From positions 3,143,501 to 3,207,500 of the forward strand of contig CM020507.1 of NCBI GenBank assembly GCA_009823395.1: a stretch of DNA of 64,000 nucleotides, in the 5' to 3' direction. This document shows positions 1-9,724 of the stretch, piece after piece. This DNA comes from Thamnaconus septentrionalis (lineage: Eukaryota; Chordata; Actinopteri; Tetraodontiformes; Monacanthidae). Every line of letters starts with the position of its first letter. Position 1 is the stretch's first letter. The notes beneath the pieces were generated by a model that saw only the letters and a list, made by a program, of their open reading frames with translations, ran no database searches and was not told where the DNA came from. The translations under genes were made by a program, and so were the position numbers.

Positions 1-308
1 AGTGTAGCGCTGGCTGCAGGCGCGAGTATCACGACGCGGACCGATCACGGAGCGCTCGGTGCCTTCTGTTGGACACGTTGGACTCCTGAACACCAGTGAC
101 AACACGGACTTGACCTCGCCTGGATAAGATAGCCCTGCTAATCTAGCAGCCGGGGTTACTGAAGGAAAGAGTCGTGGGGGTGAGCCCCAAGGCTGTTGGT
201 CTCGGCGCTGACGCAAGCTAATGTTTAAGCTGAGGCTCCTCCTTGTCATTGGCCGAGCTGGACCTCACCTGAGCATTGCTTTAAAATGGCTCAGAAACAC
301 AATATCAC
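1..308. other. Unassigned low-copy DNA
   Basis: CpG-containing sequence with no tandem repeat and no frame I recognise. A GATA-type site (GATAAGATAG) lies at 125-134. It could be the end of an exon or UTR truncated by the window edge, but nothing proves that. Confidence 0.3.
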
Positions 309-354
309 TATTATTAATATTATTATTATTATTAGTAGTAGTAGTAATATTATC
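309..354. repeat. Compound (ATT)n/(AGT)n microsatellite
   Basis: A run of ATT triplets passes into four AGT triplets and back to ATT. It is short and imperfect. Confidence 0.85.
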
Positions 355-526
355 ATAAATAGCATTATAGACTATTATAAGTATTATTTAACACTTTCTC
401 CACTGCAGATTGGTACTGAAGACGTCAAATATATGAGCAAGATATATGTAATTATGCAGCAAAGAAAAACACATTAAATACCTCTAAAAATGCTTTTTAT
501 GAAAGGTGGCTATTTTGAAGAATTTC

Positions 527-532
527 AATAAA
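527..532 (+). terminator. Possible polyadenylation signal AATAAA
   Basis: AATAAA is followed within 50 bases by a T-rich stretch ending TTGTATTGTTTCCT. This would fit the 3' end of a transcript entering from the left of the window. The hexamer is common by chance in AT-rich DNA and no upstream exon is visible, so the call is weak. Confidence 0.15.
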
Positions 533-540
533 AAACGTAT

Positions 541-900
541 TTGAGTTCATTTGCACTTGTATTGTTTCCTACATATTTGCAGCCTGCTAGCTGTGCGTGA
601 CGGCGTCGTGCGGCCAAAAAAAATCCACTTTCATCTCAGAGTCAAATCATCCCGCTAGTCCGCTGTCTGCTAACCTGTCCCGCCGCTGCACGCCGGGGCG
701 AGGATGAGACGTGGCGGCTCCCCCGGTGGCGGAAAGAGGCAGCTTCGGGGTGCGGACGTAACGAGACAAACAAGCAAAGCAACGGTTGTGAGCTGATGCG
801 ATGTTGACAGTAATTGTCTCTGATGCACCGAGCTGGCCTGGAGGTGGCGGCTATGGAATATAAATTGGGGTGGGTGAGGGAGGGACGTGGCTGTTTTGCT
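541..900. other. Unassigned CpG-rich DNA
   Basis: GC-rich, CpG-containing sequence without a recognisable gene, repeat or strong regulatory motif. Confidence 0.3.
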
Positions 901-957
901 GAAGGTGGGGGCGGGAGGAAGGAGGGAGGGAGGGAGGAGGGAGGGAGGGAGGGGGGT
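901..957 (+). repeat. (GGGA)n-rich purine tract
   Basis: Nearly pure purine on the plus strand, built from GGGA and GGGAGGA units. It is G-rich enough to form quadruplex or triplex structures. Confidence 0.85.
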
Positions 958-1245
958 AGAAAAAGAAAACAGAGGCGGCGTTTCCAGTCCGATCAGTTGA
1001 AATGGATTTTAAATTAGCAGTGAGAGCGAGCGGAGAGGAGGCCGCTGTGTCGGGGGAGGGGGGGAGGCGGGCAGGGAGGGGGGGGCACACGTGTGTGACA
1101 TGTATGGATTTTGATGGAGTCAAGATTGCTTTAAGCGACGCCTTTTATTGAGACCATAACCCCCCCCCTCACCTCCAGTCTTTCAATCAGCCGCTTTTGC
1201 GCTTCGACCAAAATTCAATTTGAGCCGCAGATCGCAGACGTGCGC

Positions 1246-1290
<45 letters not shown>
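1246..1290. repeat. (CCAG)n microsatellite
   Basis: About eleven uninterrupted CCAG units. Confidence 0.95.
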
Positions 1291-1718
1291 TGAGCGAGCG
1301 TGCGTGAGACCAATTGGGCGGAAAGTAATATTAAGAAGGAGAAAAAGGTGTCGATCTGATTTTAAACAACATCCCGTCCAAATGTAATTATCTCGCCGTT
1401 TCTTTTTCTTCTGTTCCGCCAAATGAATCATTGTGGCTTTTTACGCTTGCAGGATGTGCGTTCCAAGAGATTCGAGGTGCAAAGTCTAAAAGGAAATTCA
1501 TTAGCGAACGAGCCGCCGCCTTTTACGCTGCCTAACCCCGGGAGAGACGGAGCGGTGGAAACTCTCTCGCTGTTATTATCCCACTCAACGCAGGCCCAGG
1601 TTAAAGTGTCACAGCCTGCTTTATCAACTTTACAACGCCGGATTCAATGACCTTTAACAAAAAAAAAAAAAAAAAAAGATTATCTTGTAACAGGAGGAAT
1701 GGCAGCCATGCTACTGTC
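1291..1718. other. Unassigned low-copy DNA
   Basis: Mixed-composition DNA with a poly(A) run near 1659-1678. There is no recognisable gene and no strong motif. Confidence 0.25.
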
Positions 1719-1740
1719 ACAGCGCCCCCAGCTGGCCTGG
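1719..1740 (-). promoter_or_regulatory. CTCF-like site, minus orientation
   Basis: Read on the minus strand the core is CCAGCTGGGGGC followed by GCTG. It has one mismatch to the established CTCF core CCASYAGRKGGC, and the extended GCGCTG flank is present. Occupancy is not shown. Confidence 0.45.
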
Positions 1741-1856
1741 AGTGGAACTGTACTGTATAACTCTGGGTGCCTGCCCCTCACTCTACTAGACAGAACTGGT
1801 CTTATTAGCAACAGACTCGCAAGTGGTAGCTAGCTAGTATGTATATACGTACAAAG

Positions 1857-1874
1857 GCCAGCGGAGGGCGCTGC
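1857..1874 (+). promoter_or_regulatory. CTCF-like site, plus orientation
   Basis: The core CCAGCGGAGGGC plus GCTG has one mismatch to CCASYAGRKGGC. It faces away from the minus-strand site 120 bp upstream. Confidence 0.35.
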
Positions 1875-2194
1875 ATCAATGGCAAGGTGCCATTCTCCTT
1901 AAGAAAATATATATCGAAGAACAAATTCAAAAAGAGGAGTTCAGCTTTAAAATGCTTCCAACTGGGCTTCAGCTTGATCCACGAACCACCGCCAACTGTT
2001 TGCTCCATCTGGCCGCCACAGCAGCAGCAGCAGCCAGTGGCTGAATGTCAGCGGCCGGACCGCGCAACGCACCGGGACCATCGCCTTTCAGCGCTAAAGG
2101 GTGGAGGAGCACTCATGAAATCACGCACTCATAAAAATGACTAAAAGGTTGGACGTCGAATCTCGGCGGGTCGATAATGAGTGCGTTCGGCGAC

Positions 2195-2230
2195 GAGTCC
2201 GGTCCGGTCCGATACAGTCCGGTCCGGTCT
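2195..2230. repeat. Short GGTCC/TCCGG pentamer cluster
   Basis: Two runs of GGTCC units (three, then two or three copies) are separated by GATACA. This is a local low-complexity repeat with no known function. Confidence 0.6.
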
Positions 2231-2424
2231 AGTCGACGTTACGACCGGAGCCGCCGCTAACGTCCAGGCGAATCGCAAGGAAGAGAACGAGGCCGCCAGC
2301 AAAAAAGAAGAAGAAAAAAAAGGCATTTTCAAAGGACGAAAACACCGTGTGGGCGAAGTTTCTGGCGAGCCTGGCGGCGGCGGCGGCCTCGTCGAACTTA
2401 ACAAGCGGAGATCTTATAGATTTA

Positions 2425-2775
2425 AAAGGCGCTGCTAAAAATTTATGGAGGCAAGGAGTTTGGAGCGCGGCCACGGCCCAACAGCTTGGAGCGAGCCGAG
2501 CGCCGGCGCAGCGGGACGCCTAATAAGCTCGGCGCAAATTTTTCACCCCATATTTTATCAATAAAAAAGCAGTTTAAAACAGCCCTCCACGCCCCCCCTC
2601 CCCCCTCCTCCCCTACCGCCTCCCCTACTCCCACCCCCCCGGTGAACCACAGCCGCGGTGCTGCGCTGTGCTGCGCTGCCCGCCATCTGGAGCCCTCTTT
2701 CATTTTATAATCCAAGTGTCATTAAAATGCTTCTTGGCAGTTTACAGCTCGTTCCCCCTGTGCAGATGTGGAAGC
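2425..2775. promoter_or_regulatory. Putative enhancer-like low-copy segment
   Basis: AT-rich islands (AAATTTATGG, TTTTATCAATAAAAA, CATTAAAATGC) lie within GC-rich flanks. They contain HOX/CDX-like TTTATGG/TTTTAT and homeodomain ATTA cores and no reading frame. Inferred from composition only; conservation was not tested. Confidence 0.22.
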
Positions 2776-2893
2776 AATCTTCAGACGAGGCCCCGCTGAT
2801 CAAAGCGCCGCGCCGCTGTCAGACACAACACTTACCGCCCTCGGGCTACCTTCCAGTCCGACCTGGGCCCCGAGCCGCTCACTCGCCTCTTCT

Positions 2894-2919
2894 ATTTATT
2901 TATTTATTTATTTATTTAT
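2894..2919. repeat. (TTTA)n microsatellite
   Basis: Six uninterrupted TTTA units. Confidence 0.9.
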
Positions 2920-3237
2920 CTTCCTTCTTCTCCTCCCCTCTTTCCTTTGCTTCCAGGTGCAAGCGGCCGCTGCTCCACGGCGGCTGCTTGCCTTCAGGGC
3001 TGCAGACTTTGTTGAGTTAAGTTGAGTGCTGGCAGGCCGAGCGCGTGAAGGCGGGAAAAAAAAAAACAGCGATATTTGGACGTTAAAGCAAGACGCATGT
3101 CGCTTTTGGAATATTTATGATTATGATTATTAGTTTGTTTTTATTATTTTGACTTGAAGCAATAATAAAGGTTTCAAAATCGTATTTTTTTTTTACGATT
3201 CGCTGGCTCGCAAAACGCGGAGAATGGCAGCTGACAC
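2920..3237. other. Unassigned low-copy DNA
   Basis: It is GC-rich at first, then AT-rich around 3100-3190. I see no gene or strong motif. Confidence 0.25.
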
Positions 3238-3255
3238 GGCGCCATCTGCTGGCCT
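3238..3255 (-). promoter_or_regulatory. CTCF site, minus orientation
   Basis: On the minus strand the core is CCAGCAGATGGC followed by GCC. It matches CCASYAGRKGGC at all twelve positions. Confidence 0.55.
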
Positions 3256-3510
3256 GATGCAGGACCATTTAACTTTGGCCGCCTGCCCAGCACCCTGTCA
3301 AAAGGAAACACACTGTGACTGATGCTCCGTCTTTCTTCTTTTTTTTTTTTTGGCTAAACCCTTTTCTGGTCTCGTTGGCGCCTCCACTGTCGACCAGTCA
3401 GCTCGCTGCCTAGCGACTTACGGCCGGGCTGGAAGTGCTGACAGGTGTGAAGTTTTACCAACAGTACTGGGCGGGCAACCAAAGACGGTAAATGTAGTGC
3501 TACACCCCAA

Positions 3511-3528
3511 ACCAGTAGGGGGCGCTGT
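3511..3528 (+). promoter_or_regulatory. CTCF site, plus orientation
   Basis: CCAGTAGGGGGCGCTG matches the CTCF core at all twelve positions and has the GCGCTG extension. With the minus-strand site about 260 bp upstream it forms a divergent pair, the arrangement typical of domain boundaries. Confidence 0.6.
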
Positions 3529-3690
3529 GTCGGTGGCGGGAGCTGCAATTCTCCTTGGAAGAAGCCGAAAAATCTGACAAATGATGAGGAATCTTTGCAC
3601 TGTTAGAGTCCATTTTAATTTTTAACGGCTGGTCCACTAACAAACTGCAGTTTTTATTGTTATGTTCTATTTATTTAACTCTCCCTCAGA

Positions 3691-3700
3691 GTGACGTCAC
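3691..3700. promoter_or_regulatory. Perfect CRE palindrome
   Basis: GTGACGTCAC is a full palindromic CREB/ATF site. No recognisable core promoter or exon follows; the AATAAAA 30 bp downstream is not a convincing TATA box. Confidence 0.45.
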
Positions 3701-3789
3701 CTGGAAAAGCAGCGTTCAAAGGACGAATAAAACCTCCCGGCTGTGAGCTCCCGGCCAAGACCCAACAACAACTGCAGGATTGTGTTCCA

Positions 3790-4261
3790 CGTCTGGAACG
3801 TCGCTTTAAAGGCAAGCAAAAAAATAAAATCGAAAAAAACCCTAAAAAACCTAAAAAAAAAGATGAAATAAAATTGCTCGCTCGCCGCCACTTGGCAAAA
3901 CATAGCAAAAATTAAAATGAAATAAAAACATCGCGAGCCGTCGTAACCCACTGACGTTTCTGGCGTGGAGACCGTGGCGGCTCAAGTGGCTCCGCCCTCC
4001 CTCCCTCTCTAACCAGCACGGCGGGTGTTAACCGGGTGTTGATTGACCCCCCCCCCCAACCCCGCCCTCCTCCCCCGGCCCCTCCTCCTCCTGTTGCCTG
4101 GCACTCGTCCTGCCGCCATATTTGTTCCGTCACTGCCATGTGTTCGCTGCTCTTGAGCGCCAGCGGCGGCTGCTGCCACTCAAGCGCCGTCCCCTCTGGC
4201 CCCCCCCGACGATCCCCATCATGCCCCCCCCTCTCTCCTCCCCCCCCTCCCCTGGCCTCGC
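3790..4261. other. Unassigned; A-rich then C-rich low-complexity DNA
   Basis: An A-rich stretch at 3815-3930 is followed by C-rich runs (around 4047-4100 and 4200-4255). No gene is recognised. Confidence 0.3.
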
Positions 4262-4580
4262 AGGACGGCGCTAATGAAGTCAAATTAATTTAATGGATGT
4301 TCAGGCCGCCTGCGTCTGAGCCGCCTGGCAGGGGGACGATGATGCCGCCGCCACTCGCCGTCTGCGGCCCCTCAACAGTCGGAAGTATCCGATAGCCGCC
4401 CTCCGCCCCCCCCAACAACAAACACAGCAGCCTCAGCGACTCTGAAGGGATCTGCGGCGTCCATAAAAGCCAAAGTGGCAGCGAGAGTGGAGCACCAGGT
4501 GTGTCGGCTAATTAAAGCGGCCAAAATCACTGGCAAATAAAGGTGAATGGCAGCCGTCGTTAATACCTGGCTTCCACCTT
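4262..4580. promoter_or_regulatory. Putative enhancer-like segment
   Basis: It contains CAAATTAATTTAATGG (4281-4296), CTAATTAAAG (4508-4517) and CCATAAAAG, spaced through low-copy DNA lacking tandem repeats. The cluster of homeodomain cores is the only evidence. Confidence 0.28.
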
Positions 4581-4824
4581 CCTGCCCGCCAGCTTGAGCC
4601 CCCCCATCTCCCACCACCCCGTTAAGTTTTACGGTGCAACCTTTGATACAATAATTATTTTTTTCCCCTCTCTCTGTAATCTTTCAAGCCGTGTAGCTTC
4701 TCCCTCGGCTGCCGCAGATCAAAGCAGGCGGCTTCTTTTTATTTTTTTAAGGGGAGAGAGGGTTGGAGGGGGGGGGGCTGCTGCACTGGCTGGGGCTTAA
4801 TTGAAGGCAGCTGGCCCCCTGTAC

Positions 4825-4928
4825 GTGTGTGTGTGTGTGTGTGTGTGTGTTTGGGCCAGAATTTTTTAAAACCGCGCAACTTCCAGATCTCGGCTTTCCA
4901 CATCACACACACACACACACACACACAC
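4825..4928. repeat. Opposed (GT)n and (CA)n tracts
   Basis: A 27-bp GT tract (4825-4851) and a 25-bp CA tract (4904-4928) are separated by 52 bp. They are each other's reverse complement, so the pair is an inverted repeat able to form a hairpin. Confidence 0.9.
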
Positions 4929-5060
4929 TGGCCCACAGAAAGTTTCCCTTCAGAGGGCCGAGCGGGCGGCCGGCCCGACGTCAGCGGCCTGCAGGGTCTG
5001 GCAGTCGGTGGCAGGATCCACTGCAGCCATCTGACTGTTCACACTGGTGGAAAGACCAAA

Positions 5061-5199
5061 GGAAGTGAAGGAAGGACGGAAGGAAGGAAGGACGGAAGGA
5101 AGGAAGGAAGGAAGGAAGGAAGGAAGGAAGGAAGGAAGGAAGGAAGGAAGGAAGGAAGGAAGGAAGGAAGGAAGGACGGAAGGAAGGACGGAAGGAAGG
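5061..5199 (+). repeat. (GGAA)n microsatellite
   Basis: About 139 bp of GGAA units with a few GGAC interruptions near both ends. GGAA is the ETS core, so long tracts can bind ETS proteins. The open frames across it come from the repeat. Confidence 0.95.
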
Positions 5200-5329
5200 C
5201 GGAGCCACCGAGAGGAGAGAGAAGACGGTGTGGCGGCCCTGGAAGATCGGGAAACTGATCGGAGGATGAAGACGAAACGCAGAACTGGAGGATGAAGCAG
5301 AAACAGTGTCGTAGCACCGGGAAGCCTTT

Positions 5330-5376
5330 GGGGTGAGGAGGGGTGAGGAGGGGTGAGGAGGGGTGAGGAGGGGTGA
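5330..5376 (+). repeat. GGGGTGAGGA decamer minisatellite
   Basis: Nearly five copies of a 10-bp unit, each with a run of four G. It fits a G-quadruplex motif on the plus strand. Confidence 0.85.
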
Positions 5377-5985
5377 CTCTATATCAACACGGTGATTCGC
5401 ATGAAGCCGTTTGTTTCGGAGGAAAGTGGACTCCTCCTGCATTAGGAAGTCCTATGAAGACAAGCCAATGCGGGTGGTGGTGGTGGGGGGTTTGGGGGGG
5501 GTATGGTGGTTGGACGGGCCGCAGGGTCTGGCTGCTGAGCGCCGACTCCGCCTCGGATTCTTTTTTTTCCTCCGCCGGGCCTGAAATGTGCAAGCAATTC
5601 CACTGCGGCTCTGTTTATTGAATAAAAAGCCACTTAGACGTCGTGTTTACGCACACGCAGAAACATTCGCATCTCAGATCCACGTACGCAGAAACATTTG
5701 TGCCCCCCGTCTCCCCGTCTCCCTCCTCTTGCAGGACATCTGCAGCCAATGTGGAGTCAATTGGACTTTTTTATTGCTCGTGTGGAAAAATGTGTACGGC
5801 GCTGGGATTGTTATTCAAACACAGGCCACTTGAAAAACAAGCTTTGCTCTTTGATGGCGCGGCGCGGCCGTCTCGCCGCTTCGTTACATCGAACCGCCGC
5901 GTCACCATTCATTAACAATCAGCACCGGCCCCGGATGCGAGCGCTCGGCAGGAAGTGCTGGCTTCCTCGCTGGGGGGGCCGGCGG
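5377..5985. other. Unassigned DNA
   Basis: No gene is recognised. A 13-bp direct repeat (ACGCAGAAACATT) occurs at 5655 and 5686. G-rich runs lie at 5474-5505. Confidence 0.3.
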
Positions 5986-6456
5986 TGGAGGAGGAGGAGG
6001 AGGAGGAGGAGGAGGAGGAGGAGGAGGAGAAGCAGGAGAAAGAGGAGGAGCAAGAGGAGGAGGAGCAAGAGGGGGAGCAGGAGGTGGAAGAGGAGGAGCA
6101 GGAGGAGAAGCAGGAGAAGGAAGAGGAGGAGGAAGAGGAGAAGCAGGAGAAAGAGGAGGAGCAAGAGGGGGAGAAGCAGGAGAAAGAGGAGGAGGAGCAG
6201 GAGGAGGAGCAGGAGGAGAAGCAGGAGGAGGAAGAGGAGGAGCGAGGAGGAGAAGCAGGAGGAGGAAGAGGAGGAGCAAGAGGGGGAGCAGGAGGAGGAA
6301 GAGGAGGAGCAAGAGGAGGAGCAAGAGGAGAAGAGGAGGAGGAAGAGGAGGAGCAGGAGGAGGAGGAGGAGAGGAGAGGAGGAGGAGAGGAGGAAGAGCA
6401 GGAGGAGAAGCAGGAGAAAGAGGAGCAGAAAGATGAGGAGGAGGAGGAGGATGAGG
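5986..6456 (+). repeat. GGA-rich purine minisatellite
   Basis: About 470 bp of (GGA)n interrupted almost only by single C (GAGCA) or rare T, with a recurrent sub-block beginning AGCAGGAGAAAGAGG. It is nearly pure purine on the plus strand. The long Glu/Lys/Arg and Leu/Pro frames are a by-product of the triplet unit and not a gene. Confidence 0.92.
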
Positions 6457-6477
6457 TCGCTGCACAACACTGTAATT

Positions 6478-6690
6478 AGCCCTCTGTTTGCACCCTCCAG
6501 TGCTGGGAAACTGGTGGAACCGCCTCGTCTGCTAAAACCGCCTGTGTCTTAGCTGCTGGTGCCCTTTGTGACATCACAGAACAGCTGTTTTCCCCAAACT
6601 GTGTGTTTTGTTTTGTTTTTGTTGCATTTAAAGTTCAAAGTTTGCTGGTCCTGGAGAGGAATCGAGGCCCAGTGTGACATCACAAGGGGC
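6478..6690 (+). mobile_element. Degraded copy of the AGCCCTCTGT inverted-repeat element
   Basis: The left end AGCCCTCTGTTTGCA is at 6478. Two TGACATCACA motifs follow at 6569 and 6675, the second ending CACAAGGGGCC, a degraded right end. It begins about 20 bp after the GGA tract. It has no coding capacity; it appears to be a non-autonomous MITE- or SINE-like relic. Confidence 0.5.
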
Positions 6691-6699
6691 CGATTCATT

Positions 6700-6969
6700 T
6701 CTAAAACATGCAGACGAGCCAAAGAACCGAGTTTCCCCATCATTCCAGGTCTTTTTATTTGCCCCCGCCACCCCCTCTACTTTTTTTCCCACCGCCCCTC
6801 CTGGACGTCCCACCACCGGCGCGCCGCAGGTGGCCGCCATCCTTCCGGCGCTCGTCCTGTTTGATCGGCCGTGCCGTGTTTTCTCTGTCTGTTACTGTGT
6901 CATTGAACCGACGAGATCTCGAGCAGAAAATTGTGCAATGGAGCGCTTCGGCCGCCCGTCCGCCGCTCC
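6700..6969. other. Unassigned DNA
   Basis: Mixed composition with pyrimidine-rich stretches at 6745-6800 and CpG-rich DNA after that. No feature is recognised. Confidence 0.25.
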
Positions 6970-7079
6970 GAAAGAGAGGGAGGGAGGGAGAGAGGGACGG
7001 CGGGAGGGAGAGAGAGAGAGAGAGGGGAGGAAAAAGAGAAGGAAAAATAACGTTTGGAGGAAAATAAAAAGGAGGAGGT
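6970..7079 (+). repeat. Polypurine tract (GGGA/GA-rich)
   Basis: About 110 bp are almost all purine on the plus strand, mixing GGGA and GA units, with a few pyrimidines near 7005 and 7050. Confidence 0.8.
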
Positions 7080-7089
7080 GAGGTGGTCA

Positions 7090-7330
7090 AGGTGGAGGGG
7101 AACCTGGTGCTCATCCAGCCGACAGTAACTCCCGGGATCACAGTGATTACGAGCTGTTGAGCGATGACAAGATTCTCTCTCCGTCCGATCAGCCGCCGTG
7201 ACGGACGGCGGGAGAGGGGGAGGGAGAGAGAGGGCGTGCGAGCACCTCCATTAACGCTCCCTGCCAACGCAAACAGCCTCGCTGAGTGGCGAGGAAGATT
7301 ACAGTCTTGATGCCACGTTAGGTTTTCACA
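7090..7330. promoter_or_regulatory. Putative enhancer-like segment
   Basis: Low-copy DNA with GTGATTACGAG, CCATTAACG and GAAGATTACAGTC cores, interrupted by a short purine run at 7210-7232. There is no reading frame. Confidence 0.2.
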
Positions 7331-7365
7331 CCTCCTCTCTGCCGAGTGGCGGCCGCGGCTCCGCT

Positions 7366-7440
7366 CGCCGCCGCCGCCGCTGCTGCCGCCGCCACCGCCG
7401 CCACCGCCGCCACCGCCGCCACCGCCGCCACCGCCGCCGC
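7366..7440. repeat. (CCGCCA)n / (CCG)n repeat
   Basis: Six or so CCGCCA hexamers sit within a CCG-rich tract. The poly-Ala/Gly frames over it are repeat artefacts. Confidence 0.9.
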
Positions 7441-7769
7441 GTCTGTTTTCATCGGCCGCTGCCAACATGGGCGCCAACCTTTAGGAGGAGAACCCAAGGG
7501 GAGGGAGCAGTGGGGAGGGGCCGGCCTACTGGCTGCCACATCACTGACGGCCGCCGCCACCGCCGCCCCACGGCGCCTCCTCTGACGTGCATCGCCCGTG
7601 ACAGGTCGCCGCCCCGCGCCGCTGATGTCACCGCCCATGACCGCCCGGCTGCCGCCGTGCCCTGCAGACCGCGCAGTGGCTTCTCTCTGTTCCCTTTTTT
7701 TCTGAGCTGTCATCGCGGCCCATCTTCCCAACATGCACTGGGGCTGGCTGGCTTTCACCCTGGCCCTTG

Positions 7770-7772
<3 letters not shown>
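7441..7772. other. Unassigned CpG-rich DNA
   Basis: Strongly CpG-containing DNA, possibly a small CpG island. No exon or promoter signature is convincing. Confidence 0.25.

Positions 7773-7814
<42 letters not shown>
7773..7814. repeat. (CA)n microsatellite
   Basis: 21 uninterrupted CA units. Confidence 0.97.
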
Positions 7815-7816
<2 letters not shown>

Positions 7817-7972
7817 GCAGGATTAAGCTGGTCCTCCTCCGGCGCTCAGACAAATCCTAATATGCTCCCTGATCGCCGCCGCATACTTGCGCTCCAAACG
7901 CGCAACAGATGTACCGTCGTCGCTCGACAACCCGCAAAATGCAGCGCATACCCGAGCTCGCAAGCACGCAAG

Positions 7973-7975
<3 letters not shown>

Positions 7976-8024
<49 letters not shown>
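7976..8024. repeat. (CA)n microsatellite
   Basis: About 24 CA units, preceded by degenerate AAGCACGCAAGCACG units. Confidence 0.97.
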
Positions 8025-8025
<1 letters not shown>

Positions 8026-8504
8026 GCGTACACACGCTGAGGCCTGAAAAACTCCATCCAGCCTGCTGAGCACATGTGGGGGCCAGAGTGCACGTTTCAA
8101 ACGGCTGGATGCGAATTAGGCCGCTAAACGCTTCCAGGTTGCAGATACGTGTGAGCTCAGAGCCATCACGAGATGTTGGTTTGTGATCCCAATCCACCCC
8201 ACAACCCCCCCCCCCCCCCCCACCTCCACCAACCCAAAAAAAGCAAAATAAAACAAGGCTGCGAGTCGTCATCGTTATTTCCGTGATTATCCATCATTAT
8301 CCTTCAACCTTCACTCTGAAGACCCCCTTTTTTTTTTTTTTTTTTTGGAGCATTGTTGAACTTGGACGCTGAATCTTTTCGGAATCTTGGCCCCTTTGGC
8401 TTTTTTGGTTTTTTTGATGCAAGGCAAAACAAGGGAGGGCGAAGGCATGAGTGAGGTAGGGAGGGAGGAGAGGAAGACAAAGGCAGGAGGAGGAAAAATG
8501 ACAT
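8025..8504. other. Unassigned DNA with homopolymers
   Basis: Contains a poly(C) run (about 8206-8221) and a poly(T) run (about 8327-8346). No gene is recognised. Confidence 0.3.
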
Positions 8505-8870
8505 CTCCATATTAAGGCCTGTGTTGCCGGTGTCAGGTCTAATTTCACAGCGCCTGTGGGGAGCTGAATGCGACCAGTCAGCTCGGCTCTCATCTCCTTC
8601 CTCCCTCCATCTTCAACCGGAGCCGATGAATCCCAAAGCTGGGGCGGGGCGGGGTCGGGGAGGGGTGGTGGAGGTTGGCGGCGGCAGCGGTGGCGGTGGA
8701 AGGAATATTACTGGCAAATTGGTTTTAGATTAAAGGAGGTGGCGAGGCATTCTGCTTTCTCAGCTCTTTCCCAGGTGCACTTAATCTAATTTCATTAAAG
8801 AGATGAGGACGGATGATCACTTGTGCGGAAACATTAGGGCCCGGTCCATTTCCACCTCTTCCCTCCACCT
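8505..8870. promoter_or_regulatory. Putative enhancer-like segment
   Basis: It includes GGTTTTAGATTAAAGG, an E-box CAGGTG at 8772-8777, and CTTAATCTAATTTCATTAAAG-type homeodomain clustering at 8779-8799. A GGC/GGT-rich patch at 8640-8700 splits it. Confidence 0.28.
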
Positions 8871-9009
8871 ACAGCCGGAGAGGCGGGCGGGACGGCCGGC
8901 CTGTCTGTCTGTTACGGAATATGATGAGTGGCGTCGGCCAATCAGGGGCCCTGAAAAAGCATCGAGGGAAATGGGGGGGAAAGGGGGGGTGGGTTGCTAG
9001 GAGGCGGCT

Positions 9010-9330
9010 AACGCACCAATATGAATATATATGACCACCGCCACCGCCGCTCCAAGATGGCGCCAGCAAATAAGAGAGTGAGCGAGCAAGAGAGAGAGAG
9101 AGAGGATGCAGCAGAGGATTCTGGGTAGCGGCGCAACCTCACCAAGCCAGAGACGCATCCAGCCGGGGGAAGGATGCCATTAGCTGACGAGCCATTAGCG
9201 ATAAGACGCTGCGATGCCATGATAGGGCATTCATTCTGCACACGGCGGGGAGATAAGGCGAAAGGGTGGGGGGGGGGGCTATGGTGGGTGGAGGGGGGAG
9301 GGGATTAATGTGTCAATCAGAGGCTGCGCA
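9010..9330. promoter_or_regulatory. Putative enhancer-like segment with YY1-like site
   Basis: CAAGATGGCGCC at about 9053-9064 resembles a YY1 site. Around 9176-9260 there are GCCATTAGC (twice), GCGATAAGACG (GATA) and GGAGATAAGG. A short GA run lies at 9088-9104. Confidence 0.28.
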
Positions 9331-9684
9331 GGGCCCCTTTTTTGCTCCGGCAGACAGCGAGAACATCGCAGCCATAAAAAGGAGCCGGTAGACAGGATGT
9401 GGTAATGGTCCCCGGAGACCCCCCCCCCTTCCCCCCCCTCCTCCCCGACCACCCCCACCACCCCCCACCCCGGAGACAGATACACTCTCTGCTGAGTGAC
9501 TGGCTGACTGGCTGCTCGGCAAATAGGACCAAATGGAATTAGCCGACCTGCGCCGTCCTCCGCTAAAGGGCCACAGCTAGCGCTGAGCTATCTCTAGCGG
9601 TGGGGGAGGGGTCGGGGGGTGGCAGGGAAAGGAAGGAAATTGGAGGAGCCGGAGTGGGGGGCTCGGCCGCAGATAAGATGACAC

Positions 9685-9685
<1 letters not shown>
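9331..9685. other. Unassigned; C-rich run and mixed DNA
   Basis: A C-rich low-complexity stretch lies at 9419-9470. Around it are GGCCAAATGGAATTAGC-like fragments and an AGATAAGATGAC GATA site near 9671. No gene is recognised. Confidence 0.25.

Positions 9686-9723
<38 letters not shown>
9686..9723 (+). repeat. (GA)n microsatellite
   Basis: About 19 uninterrupted GA units, followed by CAGACAGACAGACA. Confidence 0.97.

Positions 9724-9724
<1 letters not shown>

Noticed and set aside
5902..6552. Four overlapping frames rich in Glu, Arg, Leu or Pro
   Set aside because: All result from the GGA trinucleotide array.
7628..8100. Cys-Val and His-Thr repeat frames
   Set aside because: Translations of the (CA)n/(GT)n tracts.
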